Below, piece after piece: positions 22,112-31,272 of a stretch of DNA of 50,849 nucleotides (position 1 is the stretch's first letter; the number at the start of each line of letters is the position of its first letter). This stretch comes from a virus, in IMG/VR virus record IMGVR_UViG_3300033156_000246, positions 1 to 50,849 of that record, one strand, 5' to 3'. The notes beneath the pieces were generated by a model that ran no database searches, was not told where the DNA came from, and was given only the letters and a program-made list of their open reading frames with translations. The translations under genes were made by a program, and so were the position numbers.

Positions 22112-23089
22112 ATGGTGAGTAAGAGAGAGTTGGTTGAGTATTTAGTGGAAAACGGTCTCAGTGCCGTGGATGCGGAGAAGTTTGTTAACGAAGCCTTTGA
22201 GAAGTGGAGAGAAGCCAAGCCCAATCTTGAAGAGTACCAGATTTGGGACTTGGTTCAGACAAGCGTTAAGTTGTATGCCAGAAAGCTCCGACGTTATGGT
22301 GGAGTTAAGTTCGAAGTGCTTGTTCTCGGTGTAGATAGACCAAGAGACATCTACGAGAGGTTCAAGAGGGTTGCAATGAGAGCATACAATGAAGATCCAA
22401 GTCAGGCAATACTTGATGGCTATGTAAAAGTTGATGACGATGGTAAGGTCATTCCTATTGATTACAGAAAGGAGCTTAGTGATGGTAGACCGAATCCAAA
22501 CTACGGTAAGCCATTGCCAGAAAGAATAGTCAGAGACGCTATTGTCATCGCTAATCAGATTAGTGGTGATAAAGCAATACAGAACAGACTTGCAGTGCTA
22601 TCTGGAGATTTGCCAGAGTTTATTGTTGGCAGAAGATACGTGGTTACAGCAAAGCCAACTGAAAGAAATGGCACACTGTATCTGAACTATGCACCACTTG
22701 GCACTGAAGAAGCTGGAGTGGATGATCCTAAAGAGCTGTACAAGCAGCTTGTCAAAGACCTGACGGACATGGATGCACTTGTTGAGCTGAAGACTGTTGA
22801 ATCATGTGATGGTTACGAGACAATCGTCACAAAGGCACTTGTCATGGATGCAGTAGACACACAGAGGGGTACAATACTGACTGTCGAAGACATCGACAAC
22901 CCAACTGGTGGTATCACAGTCTACTGCGACACAATCGTTCCAGTCGAGCCAAGCAGTGAGGTGCTCATCACCGGCAGAGTTATCTTCAGAAACGATGAAC
23001 CAACCATTAGTGCATTTGGTGTTATCGTAAATCCAGAGACGATACAGGAGGTCAAAGAAGTTCTGATGGACTTGTCCAATATCGAGTGA
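22112..23089 (+). CDS. Possible OB-fold ssDNA-binding protein (RPA-like)
   Basis: 325 residues from ATG 22112 (GAGGAGGTGATG upstream). N-terminal helical region (LVEYLVENGLSAVDAEKFV). Then GVKFEVLVLGVDRPRDIYERF and two beta-rich parts, RYVVTAKPTERNGTLYLNY and EVLITGRVIFRNDEPTISAF (each quoted in part), which look like OB-fold barrels. Its place before a Sak4-like ATPase supports SSB, since such pairs are typical of phage recombination systems. No zinc finger seen. Confidence 0.58.
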   Translation: MVSKRELVEYLVENGLSAVDAEKFVNEAFEKWREAKPNLEEYQIWDLVQTSVKLYARKLRRYGGVKFEVLVLGVDRPRDIYERFKRVAMRAYNEDPSQAILDGYVKVDDDGKVIPIDYRKELSDGRPNPNYGKPLPERIVRDAIVIANQISGDKAIQNRLAVLSGDLPEFIVGRRYVVTAKPTERNGTLYLNYAPLGTEEAGVDDPKELYKQLVKDLTDMDALVELKTVESCDGYETIVTKALVMDAVDTQRGTILTVEDIDNPTGGITVYCDTIVPVEPSSEVLITGRVIFRNDEPTISAFGVIVNPETIQEVKEVLMDLSNIE

Positions 23090-23090
23090 C

Positions 23091-23222
23091 ATGACACACT
23101 GTCCTTATTTTAATTTTTACAAGAGAAAATGCAGAATAGATGGACATTACAGACCTTGGTGTGCTACCAAGTTTTACAAAGAATGTAGAAGGTATCGTTT
23201 GGAAGAAGTTAAGGTGAAATGA
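23091..23222 (+). CDS. 43-residue four-Cys mini-protein
   Basis: MTHCPYFNFYKRKC then WCATKFYKECRRY: four Cys spaced 9, 9 and 7, basic and aromatic. It starts two bases after the SSB candidate stop. Metal or Fe-S binding likely. Confidence 0.58.
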   Translation: MTHCPYFNFYKRKCRIDGHYRPWCATKFYKECRRYRLEEVKVK

Positions 23223-23438
23223 ATGAAATGGAGTGAGTTTGAAAGTATTTTATACAACAATGTTCTTCCAGAAGGAACTAAGAGAGCTGAAGTGTTCCAT
23301 GATGTAGCTATTATGTGGATGTTCTATATGCTTGTTGAGGAATTGAATAACAGAGATGTGCAAACAAAGATAGAGGAAGCTATTAAAGCATGCTGTGAGA
23401 TTCTATTGGAAGAAGAAGTTGAAGATTTTAAATGGTGA
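23223..23438 (+). CDS. 71-residue helical protein
   Basis: Begins at the base after the previous stop; GTTAAGGTGAAATGA upstream. Helical and acidic with a CC pair near residue 57. Overlaps the Sak4-like gene by seven bases. Confidence 0.6.
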   Translation: MKWSEFESILYNNVLPEGTKRAEVFHDVAIMWMFYMLVEELNNRDVQTKIEEAIKACCEILLEEEVEDFKW

Positions 23439-24241
23439 GATGGATGAAGCTGGCTAAGAAGGGTAACGTAAAGGTAGAGCAGGTAGAAGCACCACCGAGA
23501 CCAGTTGGAGAGATATTCAGACCGGCAACAGAGGTTAAGCCGATAGAAGGTCTCAAGATACTCGTTTGGGGAGCTACCAACACAGGTAAAAGTCACTTCT
23601 CGTTGACAGCACCAAGACCGACCTTTGTTATAGACACAGAGTTTGGCATAGCACCGATTAAGCACAAGCACAATCAAGATGATTTGTGGATTCTTGAAGT
23701 GGCTCAGTTCGACCCTGTTGTTAAAGATGTGGACATATCCAGAAGCCTTGAGTTGCTTGAAGAAGCTTTAAGGAGCGTCATATCTTACATAGACGACAAT
23801 CCAGACGTTAAAGGGACGATTGTCATTGACAGCATAACTGACGTGTGGTCTTGGCTTGGTATCTGGCTGGATGAAGAAGCTGCAGAAAAGAGAGACTCAA
23901 GTGGTAAGCCATACCAATTCGAGTGGGGAAAGGCTAACAGACGCTACTACAAGATGATTCTCAAATTGCTGAGGTCTAAGTGGCATGTTATCGCTACAGC
24001 CAAAGAAGATGTAGTGAGAGATGAGAAAGGCAATCCTACGAATCAGCATATGCCAAAAGTCCAGAAAAACACCGAATACTGGTTTGACATCATTATGCGA
24101 TCAACACTCGTTGACAAGAACACGAGGAAGTTTACAATAACCAAGTTCAGATCACTTGATGTGTATACGACATTTACCAATCCAACATGGAATGATGTGG
24201 CTAAGTTCATTGAAGAACAGCTCAAGGCACCAATCAAGTGA
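23432..24241 (+). CDS. Sak4-like RecA-fold ATPase
   Basis: 269 residues (ATG 23444 is an alternative). Walker A GATNTGKS (47-54), an acidic strand TFVIDTEFG, Walker B GTIVIDSITD (about 129-138), and a sensor-like HVIATAKED. This is the phage AAA_24/Sak4 type, a RecA-related ATPase for single-strand annealing. Partner genes SSB, Cas4 and XPF nuclease form a recombination set. Confidence 0.8.
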   Translation: MVRWMKLAKKGNVKVEQVEAPPRPVGEIFRPATEVKPIEGLKILVWGATNTGKSHFSLTAPRPTFVIDTEFGIAPIKHKHNQDDLWILEVAQFDPVVKDVDISRSLELLEEALRSVISYIDDNPDVKGTIVIDSITDVWSWLGIWLDEEAAEKRDSSGKPYQFEWGKANRRYYKMILKLLRSKWHVIATAKEDVVRDEKGNPTNQHMPKVQKNTEYWFDIIMRSTLVDKNTRKFTITKFRSLDVYTTFTNPTWNDVAKFIEEQLKAPIK

Positions 24242-24274
24242 TTTCCATATTTTTTAGTGCAGATGGTGATTAAT

Positions 24275-24673
24275 ATGATTGTAGACACTGCTGGATTACA
24301 GGAGGAGTTAGTAGAGTTGATAAAAGACAATAAACTTGTACCTGTTGTATCTGTGGACTTCTACATACATCCACAATACAACATAATCGGTATAAAAACT
24401 TCTGAAGACAAGATTTACACTATAAGTTATATGTTTCCACAAATTCCAGACGACTGTGAAGAAGACACAGAGTATTCAATACGTAAAAGTGTTGTATTGA
24501 GATCATTGCAAGCATTAATTGAGCCAGTATTTGATGAGATTGTTACTGTTGTAGTAGGTATTGAACCACAGAAAAAGAGAAATCTAATTAAAGAGATAGA
24601 ATCTACTGTAACCATACTACACAACTTACAAGACTATCTCTCCAACCTAAAAAGGAAAATCGTTGAGTTGTAA
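24275..24673 (+). CDS. Unknown protein
   Basis: 132 residues from ATG 24275 (AGATGGTGATTAAT upstream). Alpha/beta N-terminus, helical C-terminus with a probable coiled coil (LQDYLSNLKRKIVEL). No family recognised. Confidence 0.62.
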   Translation: MIVDTAGLQEELVELIKDNKLVPVVSVDFYIHPQYNIIGIKTSEDKIYTISYMFPQIPDDCEEDTEYSIRKSVVLRSLQALIEPVFDEIVTVVVGIEPQKKRNLIKEIESTVTILHNLQDYLSNLKRKIVEL

Positions 24674-24705
24674 CGAAAGAAATTTATTTTTTTAGAGGTG
24701 TTGCG

Positions 24706-24861
24706 TTGAGTTCTGATGGATTTGTGTGGGTTAGAAAATGTCCAATGAGTTGGAAGGATGAAAGATACGTATCTGTTCACAGAGTGTGCTTTGCATGCAA
24801 TTATTGGCTTGGTTGTAAGAATAATAAGCCAATATTGATAAGAAAAGAGGAATTATACTGA
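24706..24861 (+). CDS. 51-residue four-Cys mini-protein
   Basis: TTG start at 24706 with AGAGGTGTTGCG upstream. Cys12, then CFACNYWLGC. Basic. Its TGA overlaps the region before the methyltransferase start. Confidence 0.55.
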   Translation: MSSDGFVWVRKCPMSWKDERYVSVHRVCFACNYWLGCKNNKPILIRKEELY

Positions 24862-24875
24862 TGGGGGGTTGTGAA

Positions 24876-26033
24876 ATGGATAGGTGTAAGCTGTATCTTG
24901 GAGATGCTTTGGAAGTTCTAAAAGAGTTGCCAGAAAATTCTGTTGATTCCGTTGTTACAGACCCGCCATACGGGCTCAGGTTCATGAATCAGAAGTGGGA
25001 TTACGACGTTCCAAGTGTTGAGCTGTGGAAAGAGGTTTTGAGAGTTTTGAAACCAGGTGGCCATTTACTTTCATTTTTCGGAACGAGGACATATCACAGA
25101 GGGGTAGTGAACATAGAGGATGCAGGGTTTGAGATTAGGGATATGATTCAATGGCTCTATGGAAAGGGCTTCCCGAAAGGCATGGACATAAGCAAAGCAA
25201 TAGACAAGGAGTTTGGGAAGTTAGAAGAGAAAAGAGTTATCGGAATTTCTCAAAAGCAACCAGCAGGGTTTATTAGGCATGGTAGAACGGATGAAGAGGT
25301 CTTTTTCGGAACAGATGAACATAGAACACCTGCATTGATAACCAAACCAGCAACACCAGAAGCAGAGCAATGGCAAGGATGGAACACCTCGCTTAAGCCT
25401 GCTAATGAGCCTATTGTTTTAGCGAGAAAACCGATTAGCGAAAAGAATATTGCTCAGAATGTGCTTAAGTGGGGAACTGGTGGGTTGAACATAGATGCCT
25501 GTCGTATTCCTGTAAACACTCCACGCCCCTTGATTATTCTCAAAGGTGGGGTCAGCAAGTATGGTATTTATGGTCACGGTGTTCATAACAGCAAACATGG
25601 TGGTTATACTATGCAAGATCGCTTTCCAGCCAATGTCATTCTCGACGGGGAAGTGGCTAAGATGCTGGATGAACAAGCACCTAACGCTTCCCGCTTCTTC
25701 TACTGTGCTAAAGCTGGTAGAGATGAGAGATTTGCATACTGTAGAACATGTGATGAAGTGATACCACAAAAAGACGCCAATAAGCACAAAGGACACGACA
25801 TGGTATTCCATCCAACTGTAAAACCACTCAAACTTGTGGAGTATCTCGTCAAGCTTGTGACTCCTCCAAATGGAACGGTTCTCGATCCTTTTTTGGGAAC
25901 AGGAACTACCGCCGTAGCAGCACTGAATTGTGGATACAGGGTGATTGGAATTGAGATTAATGAAGAGTATTTCCGTATAGCAAAGCACAGAGTGAGTAGC
26001 ATATCTACATCCATTACTGACTTTTTAAAGTAG
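24876..26033 (+). CDS. DNA adenine-type methyltransferase (DPPY)
   Basis: 385 residues from ATG 24876 (GGGGGGTTGTGAA upstream). Catalytic DPPYGL at residues 29-34, then LKPGGHLLSFFGTRTYHR, a variable middle with HPTVKP, and the SAM motif FLGTGTTAVAA near the end. This order (DPPY before FxGxG) is the beta class. A Cys-rich stretch (FYCAKAG, CRTC) may bind zinc. It probably protects viral DNA from host restriction; no partner nuclease is seen. The stop TAG is followed two codons later by TGA. Confidence 0.88.
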   Translation: MDRCKLYLGDALEVLKELPENSVDSVVTDPPYGLRFMNQKWDYDVPSVELWKEVLRVLKPGGHLLSFFGTRTYHRGVVNIEDAGFEIRDMIQWLYGKGFPKGMDISKAIDKEFGKLEEKRVIGISQKQPAGFIRHGRTDEEVFFGTDEHRTPALITKPATPEAEQWQGWNTSLKPANEPIVLARKPISEKNIAQNVLKWGTGGLNIDACRIPVNTPRPLIILKGGVSKYGIYGHGVHNSKHGGYTMQDRFPANVILDGEVAKMLDEQAPNASRFFYCAKAGRDERFAYCRTCDEVIPQKDANKHKGHDMVFHPTVKPLKLVEYLVKLVTPPNGTVLDPFLGTGTTAVAALNCGYRVIGIEINEEYFRIAKHRVSSISTSITDFLK

Positions 26034-26043
26034 TGGTGACATA

Positions 26044-26358
26044 ATGAAAGTGGTGTACATTTGCTCACCATTTAAAGGTCGCAAAGAGAATATGGCAAAC
26101 GCAATAAGGTATTGTAGAAAAGTTGTCGATATGGGACATATTCCAATAGCACCCCACGTATACTTTCCTCAATTCATGGATGACAACAATCCATTAGATA
26201 GAAGAAAAGCATTAGAGATGAACAAGAGACTGATGGAGTTCTGTGACGAACTCTGGGTTTTTGGAGATGATATAACTGAAGGAATGGAAAAAGAAATCGA
26301 ATACTTCAAAAAGATTAAAGGCAACAATAAGGTCAAACAAGTTACATCAATCAAATAG
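26044..26358 (+). CDS. DUF4406-like nucleoside deoxyribosyltransferase-fold protein
   Basis: 104 residues. VYICSPFKG at the start, MGHIPIAPHVYFPQF, a DR in LDRRKALEMN, CDELWVFGDDITEGMEKEI. This is the DUF4406/nucleoside 2-deoxyribosyltransferase-like fold common in phages, possibly linked to nucleotide or DNA-base modification. It sits between two DNA methyltransferases. Stop TAG. Confidence 0.78.
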   Translation: MKVVYICSPFKGRKENMANAIRYCRKVVDMGHIPIAPHVYFPQFMDDNNPLDRRKALEMNKRLMEFCDELWVFGDDITEGMEKEIEYFKKIKGNNKVKQVTSIK

Positions 26359-26379
26359 CAATTACGGAGGTGGTTCTAA

Positions 26380-27570
26380 TTGGAATGTGTGGTCAAACCA
26401 GAAGAAATGGACGGTCTGCCAGTAAACAAAATCATAAATGGGGATGTTTTAGAAGCTTTGAAAAGGCTGCCATCAGATTCTATTGATTGTATTGTCACTT
26501 CACCACCATATTGGAGTCTCAGAGATTACGGAGTAGAAGGACAGATAGGTCTCGAACCGACACTTGATGAATACCTTGACAAACTTCTTCAAGTTACAAA
26601 AGAGCTTAAGCGGATTCTGAAACCAACTGGCGTTATGTTTTGGAATCATGGAGACAATTACAGTGGGTCACTCAGAGGATTCGATAAGAATGGAAAGAAC
26701 TATGTCAAATCCGAAATACAATTGGGAAATAAAGGTTCATTCGTTATGCCACCAGATTGGAACAAAATAAACATTCCAAGAAAATCACTTTGTCTTCAAG
26801 CCTCACGCTTAGCTATTCGTATGATTGATGAACAAGGCTGGATTCTCCGCAACGACATCATATGGCACAAACCAAATCACATGCCAGAGAGTGTTAAAGA
26901 TAGATTCACAAAAGCATATGAGCACGTTTTTATGTTTGTGAAGAAAGAAAAGTATTGGTTTGACTTGGATGCGGTGAGAGAGCCGCATTTAAACAAATAT
27001 AATACTTGTGCCTCGAGGCGAGAAGATTGTTCAACTAATCAATATGCAAAATCTGCTCACGGGCCAGAAGACTACCATCCACTTGGTAAAAACCCCGGTG
27101 ACGTCTGGGTTATCAACACTGAACCATTTCCCGAAGCTCACTTTGCAGTTTTCCCGACTAAGTTGGTTGAACGTTGTATTTTGGCTGGTTGTCCAGAGTG
27201 GATTTGCAAGAAGTGTGGGAAACCAAGAGAGAGGATTGTTGAGAAAATCGGTAGAGTACAACAACATTGGGCTCCGGGGACAAGCACTAAAGCAGAACTT
27301 GCTAAAGGACGACATGGATCAAGTAGTACTCTTGTAACCGGATATAAATTCATTTATCAAACTATCGGTTGGACAGACTGCGGTTGCAACGCTGGTTGGG
27401 AATCAGGCATAGTGCTTGACCCATTTTTAGGTTCAGGAACAACAGCACTCGTAGCACTGAAATTGGGAAGGAATTTTATTGGTATAGAGCTAAATGAAGA
27501 ATACTGCAAGATGGCTTACAACAGAATCAGAGACCATCTGAATCAACAAAGACTAACAGAATATCTGTAA
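26380..27570 (+). CDS. DNA methyltransferase (SPPY, N4-cytosine type)
   Basis: 396 residues from TTG 26380 (ACGGAGGTGG upstream). TSPPYWSLRDYG is the SPPY catalytic motif typical of N4-cytosine enzymes. VMFWNHGDNY and NDIIWHKPNHMPES follow, then CPEWICKKCGKPRE (zinc-like) and the SAM motif DPFLGSGTTALVA. Beta-class order. Second methyltransferase of the module, so the genome is probably doubly methylated. Confidence 0.88.
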   Translation: MECVVKPEEMDGLPVNKIINGDVLEALKRLPSDSIDCIVTSPPYWSLRDYGVEGQIGLEPTLDEYLDKLLQVTKELKRILKPTGVMFWNHGDNYSGSLRGFDKNGKNYVKSEIQLGNKGSFVMPPDWNKINIPRKSLCLQASRLAIRMIDEQGWILRNDIIWHKPNHMPESVKDRFTKAYEHVFMFVKKEKYWFDLDAVREPHLNKYNTCASRREDCSTNQYAKSAHGPEDYHPLGKNPGDVWVINTEPFPEAHFAVFPTKLVERCILAGCPEWICKKCGKPRERIVEKIGRVQQHWAPGTSTKAELAKGRHGSSSTLVTGYKFIYQTIGWTDCGCNAGWESGIVLDPFLGSGTTALVALKLGRNFIGIELNEEYCKMAYNRIRDHLNQQRLTEYL

Positions 27571-27618
27571 CACCAATCAAGTAGTAACTCTTATATTTTT
27601 TAATGTAAAAGCATTGTC

Positions 27619-27780
27619 ATGAATTGTCAGGGATGTCTGTATGCAACACCAATCTATGACGTAAACGAAGATATACCACCCCATCTTTTATACGAAGATG
27701 TTGTGTGGTGTAGTTTTTTAGAAGAATTTATAGTCCAAACACAGGAGAAGTGTGTGTATGCTTTGTATGCTCAAAGATAA
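27619..27780 (+). CDS. 53-residue Cys mini-protein
   Basis: MNCQGCLYATP start, then single Cys at WCSF and KCVY. No obvious ribosome site before ATG. It overlaps the Cas4-like gene by 29 bases. Metal binding likely. Confidence 0.5.
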   Translation: MNCQGCLYATPIYDVNEDIPPHLLYEDVVWCSFLEEFIVQTQEKCVYALYAQR

Positions 27781-28405
27781 ATACATAAGGAAATCAATGT
27801 TAATAGACTACTGGTATTGTCCACGTAGATTCAAGTATCGATGGATAGACAGGATTGAAAGAGAAACCTCCTATATGGCACATTTCGGTACAATGTTCCA
27901 CGAAGCAGCAGCACAGTATGCAATCAGCGGAACTGTTCCAGAAACTGAATACGATTTTCTCAACGAGTGGCTATCCAGACTTGTGGTGTTCGACGAAGTG
28001 TATTCGACAAACACGAAAATATACGCTGTAGAGCAGGAATATATCTCAGATGACTTAAAAATAAAAGGCACAATTGACCGCATAGATGTCTTCGACAATG
28101 GCACGTACAGAATCGTGGAATACAAAACTGGAGCTGGAGCAAACTTAGACATGTTACGGAGAGAACTGCACTTCTACTACCTGCTCTTTACCTCTGCTGA
28201 ACAGGACAAAGAAGTCAGCCTGCTTTGTGTCTTCAATCCCAGAAAGGAGCTGTACATCGAATTTACCCCCACCAAACGCATGGTCAACTCTGTGAAAAAG
28301 AAACTCAATCAACTGCGTAGCGACACCGAGTTTAAGATGAAATGGAACGAATATGTTTGCCCCAACTGTTCTTACTTCGACCTGTGTCTTGAGGAGGTGT
28401 TGTGA
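27752..28405 (+). CDS. Cas4-like PD-(D/E)XK Fe-S exonuclease
   Basis: 217 residues (ATG 27758 or 27767 are alternatives). The N-terminal Cys in DYWYCPRRFKYRW and the C-terminal CPNCSYFDLC supply four Cys, the usual 4Fe-4S ligands. The nuclease core is GTIDRIDVFD and EYKTGAG (D...E-x-K). HEAAAQYA resembles the QhXXY-flanking region. Such stand-alone Cas4/RecB nucleases act in archaeal virus recombination, or as anti-CRISPR factors (family knowledge); no CRISPR genes here. Confidence 0.82.
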   Translation: MCMLCMLKDKYIRKSMLIDYWYCPRRFKYRWIDRIERETSYMAHFGTMFHEAAAQYAISGTVPETEYDFLNEWLSRLVVFDEVYSTNTKIYAVEQEYISDDLKIKGTIDRIDVFDNGTYRIVEYKTGAGANLDMLRRELHFYYLLFTSAEQDKEVSLLCVFNPRKELYIEFTPTKRMVNSVKKKLNQLRSDTEFKMKWNEYVCPNCSYFDLCLEEVL

Positions 28406-28551
28406 TGCAGGCTACACTTCTTGACTTTGGTTGTATTGTAGAGCCATATAGAATAGTGTATCCAAAGCCGTATTTGTGGAGAAACAAAATAAAAAGCATA
28501 CAGAAGAAGCTATCTGACTTTGGTATGGGGATAAAGACAAGGTCTCTGTGA
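28405..28551 (+). CDS. 48-residue protein with PIP-box-like start
   Basis: ATG 28405 overlaps the Cas4 stop (TGATG); GAGGAGGTGTTGTG upstream. MQATLLDFG fits the PCNA-interacting QxxLxxF pattern, placed unusually at the very N-terminus. The rest is basic. It could bind the viral or host clamp (inference). Confidence 0.55.
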   Translation: MQATLLDFGCIVEPYRIVYPKPYLWRNKIKSIQKKLSDFGMGIKTRSL

Positions 28552-28562
28552 GGTGACTATGG

Positions 28563-28889
28563 GTGACAGTAACATTCGATGATTTGTTAGATACTATGGT
28601 TGATATTGTTAAGAAAAGCAAAGTTCGTGCTAACGAAGAAAAACTGTATGCTGTTGGACAATACGCTATCGCAGTAGAGTGTATAGATAATGTTTGCTAT
28701 AGTGCATATGACATCGCAATACGTAAAATATCTGTAGATGACGTTGAGACAATAGCTCATGTATTATTGGCATACTGGAACGAAGATTCTGAATTCACAC
28801 TAACAAAAGTAAACATCTATTATTTCAAAGGACTGCTAAAATTTATGGATGAATACCTATCTTGTCGTGGAAATGAAAGCGGTGATTGA
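28563..28889 (+). CDS. Unknown protein
   Basis: 108 residues from GTG 28563 (GAGGTGACTATGG upstream). Alpha/beta, with a Cys pair region CIDNVCYSAYD. Overlaps the XPF-like gene by 17 bases. Confidence 0.6.
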   Translation: MTVTFDDLLDTMVDIVKKSKVRANEEKLYAVGQYAIAVECIDNVCYSAYDIAIRKISVDDVETIAHVLLAYWNEDSEFTLTKVNIYYFKGLLKFMDEYLSCRGNESGD

Positions 28890-29520
28890 TTCTCGTGAAC
28901 CAGAGTTCTGGAAACAGCAGTTTTCAAAAGCATTCACAAAGAGAGGTTACAAAGTTGACATCAGAGCACTTGAGTTCGGGGATGTGTTAACTAACAATGC
29001 CATAGTAGAGCGTAAGACTGTTTTTGATTTTTTAAATTCCGTTATAGACAACAGATTGGATAGACAAATGAATGGCATTGTTCTGACAGCAGAGAATGAG
29101 GAGAAAGTTCCAGTCTTGTTGTTGCACGGTAGATACTACGACCTGCAAGATGTGATTTGTAACATAAGTAACAATCCACAAAAACTTCTAGAGTTGTTTC
29201 ACGGAGCTATTGCATCGGTTTTATGCAGGTACAACGTCGTGGTTTTGTGGATAGAAAATGACTCAGATGCAGCAGAAGTTCTTGTCAGATTGGTTTCCAA
29301 GATAGACGAAGAGAAGTACCTCATGCCCAGAACCAAAGATAGAAAGTTGCTCCTTGCGAGGTTACTGGGTTTAACCACACGTCAAGTGAGGGAGTTAGCC
29401 AAGCAGTGTGGTTCTGTTTACAACATAGTCAATGCAGACGATAAAGTATTTCTTGGTGTTAAAGGTATAGGGAAGAAAAGGTTAAGTAACATAAAGAAGA
29501 CACTTTTCGATAAGCTTTAA
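28873..29520 (+). CDS. XPF/Mus81-family structure-specific nuclease
   Basis: 215 residues from ATG 28873 (ATG 28849 would add eight). ERCC4 nuclease signature: VIDSREP, GDVLTNNAIVERKTVFDFL (GDx(n)ERKxxxD), DNRLDRQM. The C-terminus ends with a helix-hairpin-helix, LGVKGIGKKRLSNIKK. It cuts branched DNA such as flaps and forks. No helicase part, as in short archaeal/viral forms. Confidence 0.87.
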   Translation: MKAVIDSREPEFWKQQFSKAFTKRGYKVDIRALEFGDVLTNNAIVERKTVFDFLNSVIDNRLDRQMNGIVLTAENEEKVPVLLLHGRYYDLQDVICNISNNPQKLLELFHGAIASVLCRYNVVVLWIENDSDAAEVLVRLVSKIDEEKYLMPRTKDRKLLLARLLGLTTRQVRELAKQCGSVYNIVNADDKVFLGVKGIGKKRLSNIKKTLFDKL

Positions 29521-29533
29521 AGGGGTGATGTAA

Positions 29534-29734
29534 GTGGATTGGGATGATGGTTTAGTGGTCGGTATCGCCATCATCATTCTGGCAGTGGTAGTAGCCTGTG
29601 CAGTATGGATAGTTGGTTCAGCATTTGAGATACTATTAGGTGCAAGCTGGACTTTGCAACAGAAGGTTGTTGTTGGTGTGGGACTTATGATACTGGCAAG
29701 CCTTGCAGGTGCTAATGTGAATATGAACAAGTGA
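29534..29734 (+). CDS. Small two-helix membrane protein
   Basis: 66 residues from GTG 29534 (TTTAAAGGGGTGATGTAA upstream). Acidic start MDWDDG, then hydrophobic helices near 9-32 and 43-60. It may be a holin-like or membrane anchor; early placement argues against lysis. Confidence 0.7.
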   Translation: MDWDDGLVVGIAIIILAVVVACAVWIVGSAFEILLGASWTLQQKVVVGVGLMILASLAGANVNMNK

Positions 29735-29743
29735 GGTGGTCAG

Positions 29744-30094
29744 TTGCAAGACTATGAGCTATTTGGTCTATCTGAAGAGAGAGGAGTAGAAATAACTGCA
29801 AAAGTGTTGTATTTCATGGTTCAATACGACCCAACAAGTGTAGCTAAGATACTGACCAAAGAGTTCTCTGGTGATGAGCTACACTATGCTATGTTCACGT
29901 ATGGCTACTGGGTTGGATTGTTCAACAGTGGTGAGTATGCACCAGCCGCAGAGAGACTGTACGATGACATAAAGGTACTTGTAATGGTCGGCAATTGCGA
30001 TTACAAAGTGGTTGAAGAGTATATAAAGAACCTGTTCTCCACAGAGAACGATGAAGATGATAGCATAGGTGGAAATATGGACTACATAATGTGA
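29744..30094 (+). CDS. Unknown acidic protein
   Basis: 116 residues from TTG 29744 (GAGGTGGTCAG upstream). Helical, acidic end. Its stop overlaps the GTG start of the MCM-like gene, so the two are coupled. No family recognised. Confidence 0.62.
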   Translation: MQDYELFGLSEERGVEITAKVLYFMVQYDPTSVAKILTKEFSGDELHYAMFTYGYWVGLFNSGEYAPAAERLYDDIKVLVMVGNCDYKVVEEYIKNLFSTENDEDDSIGGNMDYIM

Positions 30095-31272
30095 TACGTA
30101 TGATTTACGATGAGATTATTGATGAGCTACGCTCACGCAGTGTTTACAGGTGCGAGACATATGCACCGTACTTCATAGCGTCGATGGCTACTCACCTTTT
30201 CAATTTATACAACAGAGAGAAGCGGGTGTATTATGAAGCTGGCAGAGTGCCATCGTTGAGAGCACACATATTGTTTGTAGCTCCACCGGGTGGAATGAAA
30301 AGCTTCTACTTAGAGCAGTTTCTCAGAGACGAGTACAGCATACTGAGAGACACAGGGATACCGTTTGGTTTTGAAAAGAAGATGACTGAAGCCGGTTTCG
30401 TAGGCAAAATTGAGACGTTCAAAGCATATGGTGAAACTCATTCTAAGATAGTCTATGGTGCTGCAAAGGAGTATGACAAAGGCATAATTGGCTGTGAGGA
30501 GTTTGCAGGCATTACTGCAGCGTTTAAACAAAACTATGGAGCTGGTCTTGAAGACCAACTCCTAACAGCGTTGGATAGTGGTCATATCGAAAAACGTGTT
30601 GGTGATGATAGCATCAAATACAACACTCAGTGCACTCTTTGGGCTGGTACTCAACCAACGAGGATTGATATAAGCTCAGGACTTGGTAGACGATTCATGT
30701 TCCTGCTGTTCATTCCATCAGACAAAGAACGAGAGGAGCTACTGCAACACTGGTGGGAATCAAAGAACAAAAGACCAAACACCAAAAATCTGTTCAGACT
30801 ACGAGAACGCATCTCACGGTTTAGTGAAATGCTCAAAGTGATCAAAAGAATAGATTTTGATGACAACATCCTCAAGTTCTACATGAAGAATGGCATACAG
30901 CCGTATGAAGGGAGCTACTTGGACAGATTACTCATCGGCTATACACTCTCTCGCTATGGTGTTAGTGAAACCGTATACATCACAATAGATAGCAATGAGC
31001 TAAAGCATTTGCTGAAGCAACAGATGGTCTGGAGAGAACAAATAGGATTCGGTGCTGACCTGATGCAGATATACTACATTCTCAAGAAAGACAGTGAGCA
31101 CGATTACACGTTAGAACTGAAAAAGCTGTATAGATTGATCACAAAGATGGGTATTGATATTGAAAGTGCCAACAAGTTCATTGCTAAACTGGCTCAGCTT
31201 GGTATTGTGAAGCGTTCAGGAGCGACGATAAGTCTGGTACATGACATGTGGGATGATAGTGAGGTGATGTGA
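30091..31272 (+). CDS. MCM-like AAA+ ATPase, putative replicative helicase
   Basis: 393 residues (ATG 30100 alternative). Walker A APPGGMKS (64-71), Walker B-like GIIGCEEFAGI, sensor-1 region CTLWAGTQPTR, and Arg-finger-like SSGLGRRFMF: the order of an MCM/AAA+ core. The C-terminal 90 residues look like a winged helix. It lacks the MCM N-terminal ring domain. With PCNA and the SSB candidate it would be the helicase of the viral replisome; the polymerase must come from the host. Confidence 0.75.
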   Translation: MIRMIYDEIIDELRSRSVYRCETYAPYFIASMATHLFNLYNREKRVYYEAGRVPSLRAHILFVAPPGGMKSFYLEQFLRDEYSILRDTGIPFGFEKKMTEAGFVGKIETFKAYGETHSKIVYGAAKEYDKGIIGCEEFAGITAAFKQNYGAGLEDQLLTALDSGHIEKRVGDDSIKYNTQCTLWAGTQPTRIDISSGLGRRFMFLLFIPSDKEREELLQHWWESKNKRPNTKNLFRLRERISRFSEMLKVIKRIDFDDNILKFYMKNGIQPYEGSYLDRLLIGYTLSRYGVSETVYITIDSNELKHLLKQQMVWREQIGFGADLMQIYYILKKDSEHDYTLELKKLYRLITKMGIDIESANKFIAKLAQLGIVKRSGATISLVHDMWDDSEVM

